Positions 51,001-64,000 of a stretch of DNA of 64,000 bases are shown one piece after another (the stretch's first letter is position 1; each line of letters begins with the position of its first letter). This DNA is from Tetranychus cinnabarinus. Its lineage: Eukaryota > Arthropoda > Arachnida > Trombidiformes > Tetranychidae. The stretch is taken from assembly GCA_022266195.1 (NCBI GenBank), contig WHVY01000001.1:4278001-4342000 (forward strand), in the 5' to 3' direction. The translations under genes were made by a program, and so were the position numbers. The notes below the pieces were generated by a model. The model was not told the DNA's origin, ran no database searches, and was given only the letters and a program-made list of their open reading frames with translations.

Positions 51001-54000
51001 TCATGAATGCTTACTGAATCCACTGAAAGGAACCATTAAAATAATTACAAAGTGAGACAAAAGTGAGTTGCTTTTTTTTGTTGGTGAATCTCGTGAAAAG
51101 AAGGAAACAAGTTTATTGGAAGATAATTAGATAGTTATAAAAGCTGATGGGCTAGTAGATCAAGTTTAAGATGATGTTTATCTTGCTCATCTCATCATCT
51201 GTAAGATTCAGTTGAAGGTCAGTTGAATCAGTGATTTTTGGCTGTTGTTTGAGGGAACAACAATCGAAAAGAAGAAGAAGAAAAAAGTAAAGTGAAAAAG
51301 TTGAATAATTTCACACAACAGTGAATACAAACAGAGAGTTGCCTTTTTTTCCAGTAAAATTGTATTATTATTATTTGTTTGGGGGTGACAGACGCAAACC
51401 GTGTTGATTGTTGTTGCATTTAAGTAGTTTAAATTAATTGTGATGAAGATGGCTAAGATGTTGATCGCTGTTGAAGAGGAAAACAGGTTGCAAATGTTTC
51501 AAGATGAAGATGATGAAAATGCTTACAATCAACTTGTCTTTTCTTCAACATTTTTTTTTCTCTTCCATTTCAGTTTTTCTTTCATTTCTACTTGACTGAC
51601 TTTTCAGATGATGATGATGATGAGGGCTGACAAAGGTTGAGAGAAAAGGTAAGATGATGATGATGAGAAGGGGAAGAGGAATGCTTCTGGAATATCTGTG
51701 AGTCTCTTTATTCAATATGAAATTATCCAAAAGCACGATTCCACCAAAGAAGAAGAAGAAGATGAAGAGAGAAAAACTCTGATTTCTTTTTTTTCGCCTT
51801 CCTTTTTTCCCTTTTCCTTCTCATCATCAGTAAACATCTTGGTTTTAAAAATTAAGCTCAAGAAACAACAAATAGGCTCAAATTTCACTAACTATTTTCT
51901 CGTTTCTTTCATCTTCTTTTTCATCTTCTTTTGGCCATCTTGAACCGGTCTGGATGATGATCAGGATGGTGATCAGGAGGATGAGAGTGGAAGGCCCAAG
52001 AAGATGGTGAAAGTTGCAAAAAAATGATTAAATGAATTTTTTCTTCTTGTTTCGTTTGCTTTTAATGGAAAAAAAAGCTTCAATTGAATGTCAGGTTAAC
52101 AGTGATATGAGGAAGATAAGAGAGGTTAGGAGACGAGACAGGTTAACAACTATCAGATGAGGTTGATGATGAAGTTAAATTTATGTCCAAAGAAGCCAAA
52201 TATTTAGACTCGTTTTAAAAGGCCATTTAAAGAGCCTTTCCTTTTAACCGCAAACCTTTTCTTTGGTCTCAATCAATGAACGAAAGCAAATCATTTCCGC
52301 TTTACTCATCTTTCTTCATCTCTTTTTTTCTCATCATTTTTCGTTCCCTTGTAGTAATGATGACAAACTTTGCCTTTTTTTCACAGAAAATGTTGAACCA
52401 TTTTTGAGAAAATACGATTTCTCTCGTAATTGTAGTAAATGGTTTTGGATGGGGTTGCCTTGCCATTGTTTATGGTCAACATTTTGAGCCTTTTTTCAAC
52501 CAATTTTCGTCTACTATTTCCTTTCCCACGAAAAGGGCAAAAGTTGTCAATGAAAGAAGATTACAATTTCATTGATGAAAATTGGCCAACCTGATTCGAG
52601 TAAGGTTGCTTTCATTCATAAAGTTGCTCGATGGGAAAAAAAAGGTTACACATAAAAAGAAAGTTAAAGTGGATTCGAAGGTTGAAAAGGATCAAAGTGA
52701 TGACAATGGAAGAAGAAGAAGAATAATATCTCTCAACAATATTTTCTCACTCTACCTGTTCTTATCTTAATTCCCAGGCAGTTCATCATTCATTCACAAC
52801 TTGCTCAGTTTACGAGTTTAAGTTTCCATTTAATCCAAACACAAAGCAATTGCACTGTTTAATTGCGTCAAAATTGTGAGAGAATCAAAGAAATTTCATT
52901 TCAAATCTTGAACTTCGATTATGACGATTCAGCTAATTTGACATTCAAACAGTCAGAACTTTTTATTCAGAGAAATTCAGAAATAGTATTTCGAGTTAAG
53001 AAGAAAAACTTTTCAGATTATTCATGTTGATCAAGTTTATAGTAAGTCTCAATCATAAGCTCAGTCCAGTCAAGAGTCGAGATTCAACTTGAGCTTTGTT
53101 GAAACAATACAAAACTCGAAATTTGATTTGATAAACTTTTGTTCATTTAATAACCTGTTGATCTGTAGATTATTTCCGTTTTACCATTTTTTATGGGAAA
53201 ACACCGATTGAAGAGGAAGCTTTTTTTATATCTTTCATTGACCTGGTAAAGGTGCAGGTAAGGTTTATTGTTAGTCGCATGGATGGTGAGTATAAAGGCA
53301 TTACAATGGAAATGTTTAATTCAAATGTTTAGTCTCAAGTAGTGTAACATATGAACTCGTAACGGGCAGGTGAAGGTTTGAAAAAAAGGTAAATGGGATT
53401 AACTTGAAAAGAAAAGGTAAAAATATATCAAAATGTAAGGTGAGCTGATGAAAGGAGAAGATCAAGTCCATTTGTCGTTTAAAAGAGGAGAACCAGCATC
53501 TTCATGGACTCAATATGTTGATGATAATAATAAGTCCGGAAGAGAAGTGAAACTTTGCTTTTCCTTCTGTCATTCGTTTTCCTTTCTTCTTCAGGTTACT
53601 TGGATAACAACGCTTAAGGTCAATAGGACCAACGTTAAGGCTTATTGTATATATACATCATCATCATCATCTTAGACTTTCTTTGCTCTCTTTCTTTTGT
53701 CAATGAAAGATGGAGAAGAAGATGAAAGAAGAAGAAGTAAGACGGAAATAACAAATAGTAAGGTGTGTGAGTCAGTTGGAGTATTAGTTGGTTCAATGGT
53801 TGTACGTGTTTTTTGTACGTGCAACTTTCTTTGATTGGTTGTTACCAAGGGGCCAGTCCAACTCTCGTCTGTCCATAGTCCAGTTGTTGGGTTCACATAG
53901 CCAGAGATGATTAAAGATGTTGCTTCTTCTGCTTCTGCTGTTGTTGCTCTTTGGTTCCATTCAACTGACCTCTTCTCATCTCATCTCAATACATTATAAC

Positions 54001-56834
54001 AAATAATGCTTCTTCTGCTTCTCTCTTCACAACCGATGTTTTCTGAGATAAAAAAAGGGCAACACTATTGGATGCTGGAATAGCGTCCATCAAGATGATC
54101 ACCGTCAATAACAAAGGTTAAAGGTTAAACACGATCTTAAACTTGTGTAACCATAAACAGTGTTACACCAACAGATGCTTCACTAGAGCAACTTATCAAC
54201 ACTGAAAAGTATTAACCCAAAGATTGGGTTTAATCAATAATTTCAATTCCATTTCCAATGGCCATTTGGGTTAAATTAACTTGTGGTCGCCATTTGATAA
54301 CAAATTGCTTGGACTTGTAAACTCTTTTCAATATAAACCGACCATTAAGGTTTTCAATTGAAATGCCTTTTAATCACTTCTAGTATAACCCTTCAACAAC
54401 CTTTAAAGGCAATCAGAGGTTTGATGGATTTTGGTAAAAAATCTTGAAAATTGAGAAATGAAAATTAATTGAAAAGCAAGACTCAAGTCTGGACTAATCA
54501 TAAGACCAAAATTTCAACGAACAATCAACAGGGAAAAGCTATTATGAAAGACTTGTGTAATATTTGGTAATAGTTTTCAGACAGTTTTATGTAAAGATTA
54601 ATCACTAACTTAATGATGATTTTAATCAACTTGAAACATTTTAACATTAGAAAGTTATATTGCATTATCAGCTGAATTAGCTTTGAACTAACATTAAAAA
54701 ACAAAGTTTGACCGATAAGTGAACGCTTAGTGGCACTGAAAAGTTGGTGAAAAGAGACGTCAAATCAACAGCTCATCTTATGTGATCAAGTTACCATTTA
54801 AATTAGTATATTTTAGTTGATTAACTAATCATCAGTACAATATCCCTTGAGCATAATTAATGATTCAGTGACAGTGAAGCTCATCTTGCGCAGTCAAAAC
54901 TTTTCAAGTGTCATCAAGTTATTTAGCACTCAATGTAAACTTACAAGTATAACTTACAATTGAACAACACTTTGATCTAATAAGTTGCTTTTTAATGAAC
55001 AAGCTAATCATGCTTATTCATATTCAACTGAAACTGTGCTTTTAATCATCAAAGCAATCAAATCTTTATGATCTTTCAAGTCTCACCAATTTGTTACAAA
55101 CTTAAGGTTCAACTTGATTGAAACCTGTTGCTCTAGGAAAGGGGCATTTACATTAAACTATTAATTGGCGATCCATTGTTTTCCAATTTCCATTGAATTG
55201 AATAGTCATTTTTTACATGATCATTCAGATAATATCCTTTCATTAATACTCATTCACTTCCCTTCACCTGATGAGCACAATAAACTCCTCAACCCACCCA
55301 ATTGAACAGCCTTTATCCGCCTTATTTTCATCTTTCCCTTTCCATCCTCATCATCCTCATCAATGTTATTTACTTGTTTATTAAGCCTCCCATAGGCTTG
55401 GTAAGGTAAGTTTTGTTTTGCAAAAAAAAACAGAAAAGTAAATAAATAATAAAAGTTATCTTATTTACAATGAGAACGATGTTTGCTGTTTGAAGTTTAA
55501 ATTGTTATCCAATGTTGATGTTTACAGTAAAGAACGATGTTTGACCTTTCCTTGGCCAATCAACATTTGTTATTGATTTTAATCGGTGATTCCAAATGAT
55601 TAACAATGGAACATTACTTTGAATATTGAATTCATTTAATTGCCTTGGCACCAATCTTAATAATGATAAATCGCTTCTTAATTTAACCATTTTTCAATTG
55701 TAAACATTTACTATTCAATTTGGCAATTGTTAAAGACTTTTCAATAGAAAACGCTTTTTTTCAATTGAATTGGTTAATCGGGAACAATCAACTACCGTTG
55801 ATGAACACATGATCATTTAAATTGTGAATTGTACTTTAACCCTAATTGATAATCAAATTTGGTTAACCACAACAAAATGTAATTACTTTGGGCAACATTG
55901 ATTGACTTCAATTGTTTCACAGATTTGAAACAAGTGTTGATGATATTCAGTTTAGACAAAAGGTTAACAAGACAAGTTAAAGTTAATTTGCAACAATTAA
56001 AGACAATTAATGGTACAATCCATTTTGTTGCCTTTGTTAATACAAGTCGTTAATAAAAGCTGTGATGTTCAACAAAAGTAAATGTAAGTTTAAAGTCATA
56101 AAAAGGAGAAGAAAACAGAATCAGGGAATTGCAAGGAAAAAGTTCAATTAATCAAATCAAATTCGAGGTGTGGCCATAGAATGAGATGAAACAAGTTGAA
56201 ACATGTTGAGGTGACCAGAGAACCGGATAAACCCTCATCATATCAGCATTTCCGGAGACACAAAAAATAGAAACACATTTAGATAAAAATATGTAACGAA
56301 GGTAACGAAGCTCAAAAAAAAGACCAAAGGAGGGAAGAGACAAAATGATAGGTTAGGTTATGAAGGAAATGAAAAAATAAGTTTCTTTTCATCTTCTTCT
56401 TACCTAAACCTGATCGGGAGTTTGTGTTCACACGCTTTTTGCTGTTGCCATAAATGTTCATGGGCAATGTAATGACCTGAACAAGCCTCAAGCCAGAGCC
56501 ATGAGTCGTCCATACTTTAACCGTTGCCATTGATCCTTCACCTTCAACCCTCAAAGACAATTGAACCTTTCATTAAAACCTTGCATTCGTTGGTCAATTT
56601 GGTTCAATAATTTAAACATTTCACTTTGAATTTCATTCTTCTTCTCTTTACATTAAACTTTAATTTTCCCATTAAATTTGATTTATTTGCAAATTGAAAA
56701 CGGAAATTGATTTAAACTTGATTTAAATATCAAACATTATCATTAGATTTTTTTCAGCTTATCATTAACAATGATTAACTCTTGTTAATAATGATTTGTT
56801 TATCTCTTTTCTCCTCTTTACATTTCTTCATCTT

Positions 56835-56860
56835 TCTTCTTCTTCTTCTTCTTCTTCTTT
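56835..56860. repeat. (CTT)n microsatellite
   Basis: About eight CTT units; purine-strand reading is (GAA)n. Confidence 0.95.
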
Positions 56861-59800
56861 ACAAGCAAAAAACATTAAAACTCACCAGGTAAACCAATTG
56901 AAAGGTAATGAGCTTATAAGCAAGTTGAAAGGTCGTAACCATAAAAACCAAAAGATTTTACAACCAAAAACCGAGACATTCCTTACCTTCATCATCATCT
57001 TACCTTTTCAACTTTCATACCTTAGACTGCTTCTTAAGAGTAGCCATTAAAATTGTCTGAGAAGTTTCTTACTCACCCTAAGGCTGAATCGATCATAATC
57101 ATCATCATCATCATCCATTTACCTTTCTGTTTTATCTTCACTCTTCTCTCTCTCTCTTGACCATTTTCATCCTCTCTGATGATCGCCATAGTTTATTGAA
57201 TTGCTTCACTGCCTACGCTTTATGCCAATGAGGTGATAATTAAGCAGCTTGAGCGTCTTGATCATCATCTTCTTATCTTTCATCTTCTGTCAAACCTTTT
57301 TTTTCATCTTCAATCTTCTTTCCTTCCCTGTCATCTTCTTTGTCAATCTTAACCTAATCTTTCATCTTCTTTGTCTCTCAACTGACAGCCAAAGGAAAGA
57401 TGTTTATTGCATATTATTTTCAACCTTTAACATTGTTACCTTAACAAGTGTCTACAGGGTGTCCAAATGGGCCTAATGAGCATTGAAATCATGATATTAT
57501 TGGCAAGATAAAATCTCTTTTCATGCAATTCTATAAATGAACAAATCTATTATTAAATTGCAAGTGAGAGTTGAATTGAACCAGAAAATTGGGTTAAAAT
57601 TTGGTTCCATCAAAGTTACAGTAAACATCTTTTTCATTGTTACTGTTTCATCCGCAAATGATATCAATATTGTGTGAAAAGATGGTCAACTTTGATCAGC
57701 TTTATTCTGTAAAATTTTTTTATTCTTTCAGAACTTTCTTCTCTCTCATCCTGGTTGAAAAAAGTGTAACAAATATTCAGACGAAGTGAAACAAAAAGAT
57801 TTATCAGGTTACACGAATCATTTGAATTGGTTCAGACTAAATATTGAATCAAACAATATGTTATGAATTATTTCATTATTTTCTGGTCAACCTGTTGATA
57901 TCATGTTACCCTGTGGTGAATCTCAAAAGGTTTCCTCTCTTCTTTTCTTCTTCCCTCATCATTCCGATTGAGGTCATTTCAGCAGGGAGTTTGGATCAAG
58001 GATAGGTAATAATACTAATTCAGTTTCCATGAAAATCCTAAAATCCACTTTGACAGTAACAAACAATTGAACACACAATTTAATTTAAAGTGTAAACTTT
58101 TGCTCCATTAAACACAATTCAGTCTTGAGCTTAATTTACCATAATCTTGAAGCAATCATCAGGATGAAACAAAATTTATCCTTTTATCTTTCAACATGAA
58201 CACACAACAGAAACAAAGGCCAAATAATTACAAGATAACAATTCCAATCGAGAGATTTATCATGAAACATGGTTTAAACATGTTAATTGATACATTTTAC
58301 CAAAGGATAAACTCAAATCTAATCATGGTAATCCGCTTCCAGCTTAAATCCGTTCACTCCGAATCAGAGTAAACTCTTGAAGAAACAAATGTTTCAATTT
58401 AAATCTTTTCAAAACTTTCCAAATCAAAAGATCATTTTACTGACCAGAATCACGCAAATATTGATTCAATTAAATCTTGCTCTTGATTTTAGAAAGTGAA
58501 AATATTGAAAAATCAAAAAGAAATCATTTTCATCAAAATTAGTTCAAACAGAATCAAGATTAGAATCGAAAGTTTTTAAGGTTTTGAGGCTCAACTAACG
58601 AAATTGAATGTCGAGTTAAGTTGGTTCGATTTGTATGAAGTGTCGATTTTTTATTAAGAAAATTCTTTGATCGAACTTTTGTTTGCATTTTATCAAGTGT
58701 CATGTTACTTGGATGGTTTCCATATCTTGAGTTTACTTTTTACTTGGGCTTAGCAAAAGTCAACTTTAAAGTTATCGATCATTCTGTATCGATCAAAACA
58801 TTGTCTATCTTTATCGAATGAATCAAACAATTGAAAAGATTAGGATTCAATAATCTCTCTGAACATTGCCAAGTCAATGATTTTCGTTTAATTCTTTGAC
58901 TTATTATTTGTTTTAACTGATCTTTTAGCCAAACACGAGTGTTTAACACTAATTTGTTTTGAGTAAACTGAATTAAATGAGTGTCGTTATAGTTGCTGAC
59001 TTTATGGATTAATGCTTCATTGGGACTTGATAGTGGTTTGTAAGCTTGAGCCTAATCTTATTTTGCAGAATCGCTCTTTTATCGTAAACTTATCGATCAA
59101 AATGTAGATAACAACATTAATTCGGGATTAAAATTGTTGCAATTTCAATGAAATTGGTGAATCTCTTTACCGTCAAAAAACTGTTTCCTGACTGGTCCTT
59201 TCACTGATCATTATAATGAAAGTGAAGTTAGTTTTTTATATGCGCTATTGACTCAATGATGATAGTTGAGGTAAATATTGTTAGATGAGTAACAAAAATA
59301 TTGACAAAGTTACACAAAACTTGAAAATCTGGTTCCATTTTGCCTCTTTTCAGTGTAACAAAGTGTTCTTCTGATGGTTTACCAAGCGAATCCATTTGTA
59401 AACTTACCTACTAACATTTCCTTTAAAATTAAATTGTTTCGTTGATTGTGGGTTACTATAAGCAGATAAAATTCAACAATAACAATAAAAGTAACAGAAT
59501 CAAAGGCTAAAAGTGAATCTTGTGCTTTCACAGGCAACTCAGTTCAAGTTAGAAGAAACAATGAAAAGGAGAAAACGTCGATTCTGGTCAACAGGCGACA
59601 TTGACAAAACATGGACATGATTAGGTTGAAGGAATGGAACCAGAAATTTATTGGTTGAACAGTAAAATGAAGAAAAAAAATTCTTTTCTTTTCTATTTTA
59701 CAATTCTAAACAAATTATTAAACTTTTTTCTTCTTCTTCTTCCAACAATCAGGCCAAACTTCAATCAAATGAGCAAAAAATAAGGTAAAAACGTTTTCTC

Positions 59801-60779
59801 TTCACAGGTAATGTGTACAAGTGTTTAGTAGTAAAGAAATCAAACAAATCGTAATTGACCCAATTTTTTGTTCATCATTTGTTGAACATTTCAAGAAATG
59901 CTGAGGAAAAACGAAGGGAAACAAATTGAATTGAAAAATGTATTCATGCTTTTGCTTCACTTGTTTGGTTAACTGTGAACAATTTTTGCTTGTTACTCAA
60001 CATGATTTAACCGATAACTTGTGTTCATTTTGACAATTGGTTGTTAATGATGGTAATCATCATGTTAACTCATTAAATGGACAATTTGAATAGCCAAAGG
60101 AAACTTGACAACAAACGCAATTGACCTTGATTTTGGGCAAACAAACATGGAACTTTGATTAAAAGTAAAAGTGAAAAGTTGAAGCCAAAAAAATGAAAGC
60201 CAATTGAATTACCAAGATAAATGGTATTGTTATTGGGTCACAATTGTTGATGATAACAACAATGATGGGGTAAGATGATGAATCATGAAGAAGAAGAAGA
60301 AGAAAAGAGAAGAAAAAATGGTTAATAGAATATGGTTCCTCAAATTGACTTTCAATGTAAGTCAAAAAACCAGTAACTTATCATCATTGCTCTTACAATT
60401 TTCATTCCTTCATCATCTTCTTCAAAAGTCAACAATTTTCAACTCTCTGTGTTGAGGCAAGTCGGTGTTCAGGTCTAAGGTCAACCAACAAACTGAACTG
60501 GCCTCAACGCTTCTGCCGTGAGAACTCAACTCAACTCTGATTGTCAAATTTATATTAGCTAAATAACAATCTCTATTTTTTATCTTCTTTTTCGTTCTCT
60601 TCTCTATCCTGCTAAGATGGTGAGGCCAAGGGATGATCAAGATGATGAGGAGAGGGACAGAGAGGTAAAAAAGAGAGTAAAAGCTTTTCTCTTCTTCTCT
60701 GGTTGAGAAACAGGAAAATAACAATAAATGAAGAGAACCAGAGTTTCTCTCTCACTCTATGGTTTCTCACTTGCTCTCT

Positions 60780-60822
60780 TCATCATCATCACCATCTTCT
60801 TCATTATCATCATCATCATCTT
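60780..60822. repeat. Imperfect (ATC)n microsatellite
   Basis: CATCATCATCACCATC, then TTCTTCATT, then ATCATCATCATCATC. Preceded by a CT-rich strand. Confidence 0.9.
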
Positions 60823-63800
60823 GACTGGTTTTTTTTAACGCATCTCTGATATACTGCAACCTTTGAACAGGTAAGCAAAAGGCCAAAACATTGTAAACTA
60901 TTCGCTGTTGATCTCTGCTTATCTTTCAATTTAACAATCTTTACTCAACGTTGATCAAGATTACCAATCTATTAGATATGATGACCCTTAATTAGACCCT
61001 CAACCATTCACAAGAAGAAACTTTTTTCTTCCATTAATTTTGTTCATGAAAAAAAACTTCTCATTAATCCAGTTGAATATTCACACTTATCTGATCACCA
61101 AGAATGTGGTTAATCTGCTAATAATATGTACACTTTTTTTTCCTTACCTGTCAACCTCTCATCATGTGTGTCATAAAAAGCACAATGAAACTTATCAATT
61201 ATAAACTAATAATCATAAGTAATAACTTGCCAGGTAAAAATAACTGAAAAGACGTTTGAAGCCGAACAAGAAAATAAGTTGAAAAAAAGAAGAAGAAGAG
61301 GAAAATTGCCTAAAGGTAAATTGTTTTCTTTTCTTTGCTGAGACATTTTGTTCAATGGAATGTAAATCAATTGGTGAAATGTTTTACCTTTGTCTCTCTT
61401 TTTCCTCTTTTTACCTCCATGACCTTTTACCTTTTACCTATTTGCTTTCTCCAATCGTTAACTTATTACTTTCTTCACCTTCATTAGTTTTTCAACTTAA
61501 TTTTTCGCTCTTCTTCGCAACCTCTAGGATGGCCTTTAATTAATAGACCGGAAGAGTTGACCTAAAGGTAAAAGGTTGTCAACTTTGAAAAATGAATGTT
61601 TAATGAAATTTTAAATTCCACTTGAAAACGTTTTCAAGATCAAAATTGTTCAACAAGCTTTGCCATTGATTTACACCTTCAATTGAACATTAAAACTGTT
61701 CAATTGTGGTTTGTCCTTTTGCTTTTTGTTTCATGATCAATGAATGTTGATGAGGTGAATGTTGATGAACAAGAAAAAAGATGTTGCCTTGAGGATGAAT
61801 ACATTTGATTGAAGAAACATTATCTTTGAAATAATTTGTGTTGATAATGAGACTGATCATGATGATGATGAGTTTCTTTTTCCTGTGAGTTGTTACCTTT
61901 GCTTTAACAAGAAGCCACAAATTGTTACCTGCAAATGTTAACTTAACCTTAAATTATCTGTCAATTAAGTGAAAGCCAGTGTTGACCATTAACTGTTGGC
62001 CGTTAGCATCAAATTCACAATGATAAAACAAAAAGACATTCAATTCATTCAAACATTTCCAAGTTGATTTAGATGTAAACCAAAATGGGAAAACTCAACA
62101 ATTCTTGTTCTTCTCCTGACTCCATGATTTATCCAATATCTCAAGATTCTTATGATTCTTATGATCTTTGTTTACCGATTTCTATCGATACCTTTAATTG
62201 GAATCAAAATGTCAATCCCACGCTAAATCAATCAGATTATTGTTATTCCTCAACTTGGCGGATTAGAAAATGGAAAATGAAAAATTTCTAGAATATCAAT
62301 AATTTGTAAGTCAATGAACTTGTTGATTTGATCAACAATTAGCATTTGTCAACTCGTTTAAACAAAAGGTAAATGTTGACAGAGACTGACTCTGAATTGA
62401 GTGCTCACAAGATTTACTAGAAGAAAACGAAAAACTGAAAATGAAATCAACTTTAATCACGTTCATGTATTTACAGCGTGATTGACCTTTGCTTTGTTAT
62501 TGATGAAGATGAGGATCAGGTCTGATGAGGCTGTAAAGTACAGTGTTAGCATTTTATTTGCAAAATAAAAGGTAATTCCTTATAAACAGGTATGCATCAT
62601 TACCTTTTTGGTTTCCCTTTTTGTTTCTTGTTCATGTTTTCCAAATTAACTGGCAACTGTAAATTTTGCGAATCATTATTTTCCCTCTTCTTCTTCTTCT
62701 CGTTTCTCAATCAAAACATTATTAATTCATCTGTTGATCATTATTATGATTATACAATTAACAAAATAAACTGAGCTTAACCTTTGATAATCACTTTACC
62801 AGAAGTTTAATTAACCCTTTAACTTGAACAACCACCAAAAGAATGCTTTGTTTCCAACTTTTTTTTGGCGTTTCTTCATTTTCACCAATTATTGTTAAAT
62901 CACTAATTACAATGGAAAGAATTGGGCAAAAAATGATTAAAATTTTTACACTCAATTGGCCAAGAACAGAGTTGAGGTAAAGCAAAGGTTAAAAGTTGTC
63001 TTGAATGTAAATTGCCAAAATTGATCAACTGATTATTGACAATCAATCTAAGTGAAAGAATCTTGATTAAAAGATGATTCGTGATTAGAGCCATTGGAAG
63101 GTTGATTGATGTTGCAAACACAAAAATGAAAATCTCTGTCAGTTTAGTTTTCACGGTCAAGTTTCTACCTTTTAGCTTTTAATTGAACTGAATATCATTG
63201 AAATTACTCGTAGCCAATCCTTCACCACAGGTTTCCTCATCATCATCGTATTATTCAACAAGCTTTACCATTCACCTCATCCATCTTCACCTTAAATCTG
63301 AAAGTTTCCATTTCTATTCAATATTTATTATCTTTTGCCTTTTACTTTTTTCTTTCTCTGCCTGTAAATATATCTATACCATATATAAAGTCAAAACATG
63401 AAATTTTTGCGTAAAGATTGTGGCCAAACTATTAGGATTCTAAAGAAAAATTTTTACAGCCTGAACCCCATGATTAAACTACATCCACGAAAAATAGTCT
63501 GAACTTCATCGGAATTCAGGTACCTGAGAAATTAGCGTTTGAACAGGGTAGGGGAAAAAATGCAGAATCCGTATCTTTTACCATTGACTTCGGGGGAAAA
63601 ATTTTTTGGTTGTTCAGGTTGATTGTTGGTTTATTGTTAAATAAGAAGGATATGTAAAACCATTTTTCGAGCAAAGAGTTAGGTAAAAAATATGTTACCC
63701 AACTGTTGAACCAGATTTTATTTTATTTTTCCTCATTGACCATGGTTTTTCATCAATAATTTCAGTCTTTAAATGTGGATTGGATTTTTTGGATTCAGTG

Positions 63801-64000
63801 AAAAGAAATTTACGATCAGTCATGATCGTGGCTCAGCTTGTTTTAATAAATGTAATAATATTAATCTATAAGAAAGGGAAGTAGCAAAAATTGTTTTTCT
63901 TTTCTCAGAACTTCTTTTTTGCAGAAAAGTTCATGTTAATTCTGATTGATAGCGATCACCAGCAATCTCTTATCATTTGAACCAGTTGTTAATTTAATAT

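Larger units (their letters stand above)
47913..64000. other. 16-kb gene-poor spacer downstream of the desaturase
   Basis: The desaturase 3' UTR, then AT-rich DNA dense in (GAT)n/(ATC)n near 51607, 53655, 57097, 60780 and 61860, and in (GAA)n/(CTT)n near 51750, 56835 and 60287. The only tidy ATG ORF is 68 codons at 62085-62291 (Ser/Asp/Tyr-rich, good AAAATGG context, unassigned). No exon chain or RNA gene seen. Confidence 0.55.

Noticed and set aside
57455..57475. ACAGGGTGTCC resembling a mariner end
   Set aside because: No inverted partner or TA duplication found nearby; the match is too short.

Overview
This is an AT-rich eukaryotic nuclear window of low gene density. Genes have introns (GTAAGT/GTGAGT donors, T-rich stretch before AG), there are no operons or Shine-Dalgarno signals, and the spacers are full of (ATC)n, (GAA)n and (CTT)n tracts. 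The best guess for the source is an arthropod, probably a mite of the spider-mite type. The grounds are base composition, short introns, and the look of the desaturase, the SLC17 transporter and some chemoreceptor-like debris. This placement is inference and no marker gene proves it.

Only two genes look intact. On the minus strand at 36806-34345, five exons encode a 510-residue SLC17-type (sialin / phosphate-cotransporter-like) major facilitator. On the plus strand at 46337-47912, two exons encode a 343-residue membrane acyl-CoA delta-9 desaturase with all three histidine boxes. In both cases every exon joins in frame at canonical splice sites. They lie about 9.5 kb apart, diverge in orientation, and show no sign of joint regulation.

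The rest falls into two textures. Long unique-looking spacers (about 1-11.9 kb, 12.4-20.3 kb, 22.5-25.3 kb, 30.3-33.7 kb and 47.9-64 kb) hold microsatellites, purine/pyrimidine-asymmetric stretches and short chance ORFs. Between them are islands of repeats and gene debris. The 20.6-22.4 kb island has a frameshifted TMEM130/GPNMB-like gene fragment next to a chemoreceptor-like fragment. The 25.3-30.3 kb island has a 156-bp TA-flanked MITE, an inverted repeat family rich in AGGTCA half-sites, a diverged tandem duplication, a chemoreceptor-like fragment, and a spliced ZC3H10-like CCCH zinc-finger gene or pseudogene with one in-frame TAG, bracketed by two identical 38-bp direct repeats. The 33.7-38.4 kb island has the SLC17 gene between two copies of its own 3' flank. 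The 39.8-43.6 kb island has a diverged ~350-bp duplication with conserved splice-like boundaries.

No rRNA, tRNA, CRISPR array, complete autonomous transposon or viral element was recognised. The most informative loci for follow-up are the ZC3H10-like gene with the in-frame stop, the duplicated SLC17 3' flank, the 38-bp direct repeats, the AGGTCA-rich repeat family and the duplicated 39.8/42.7-kb locus.
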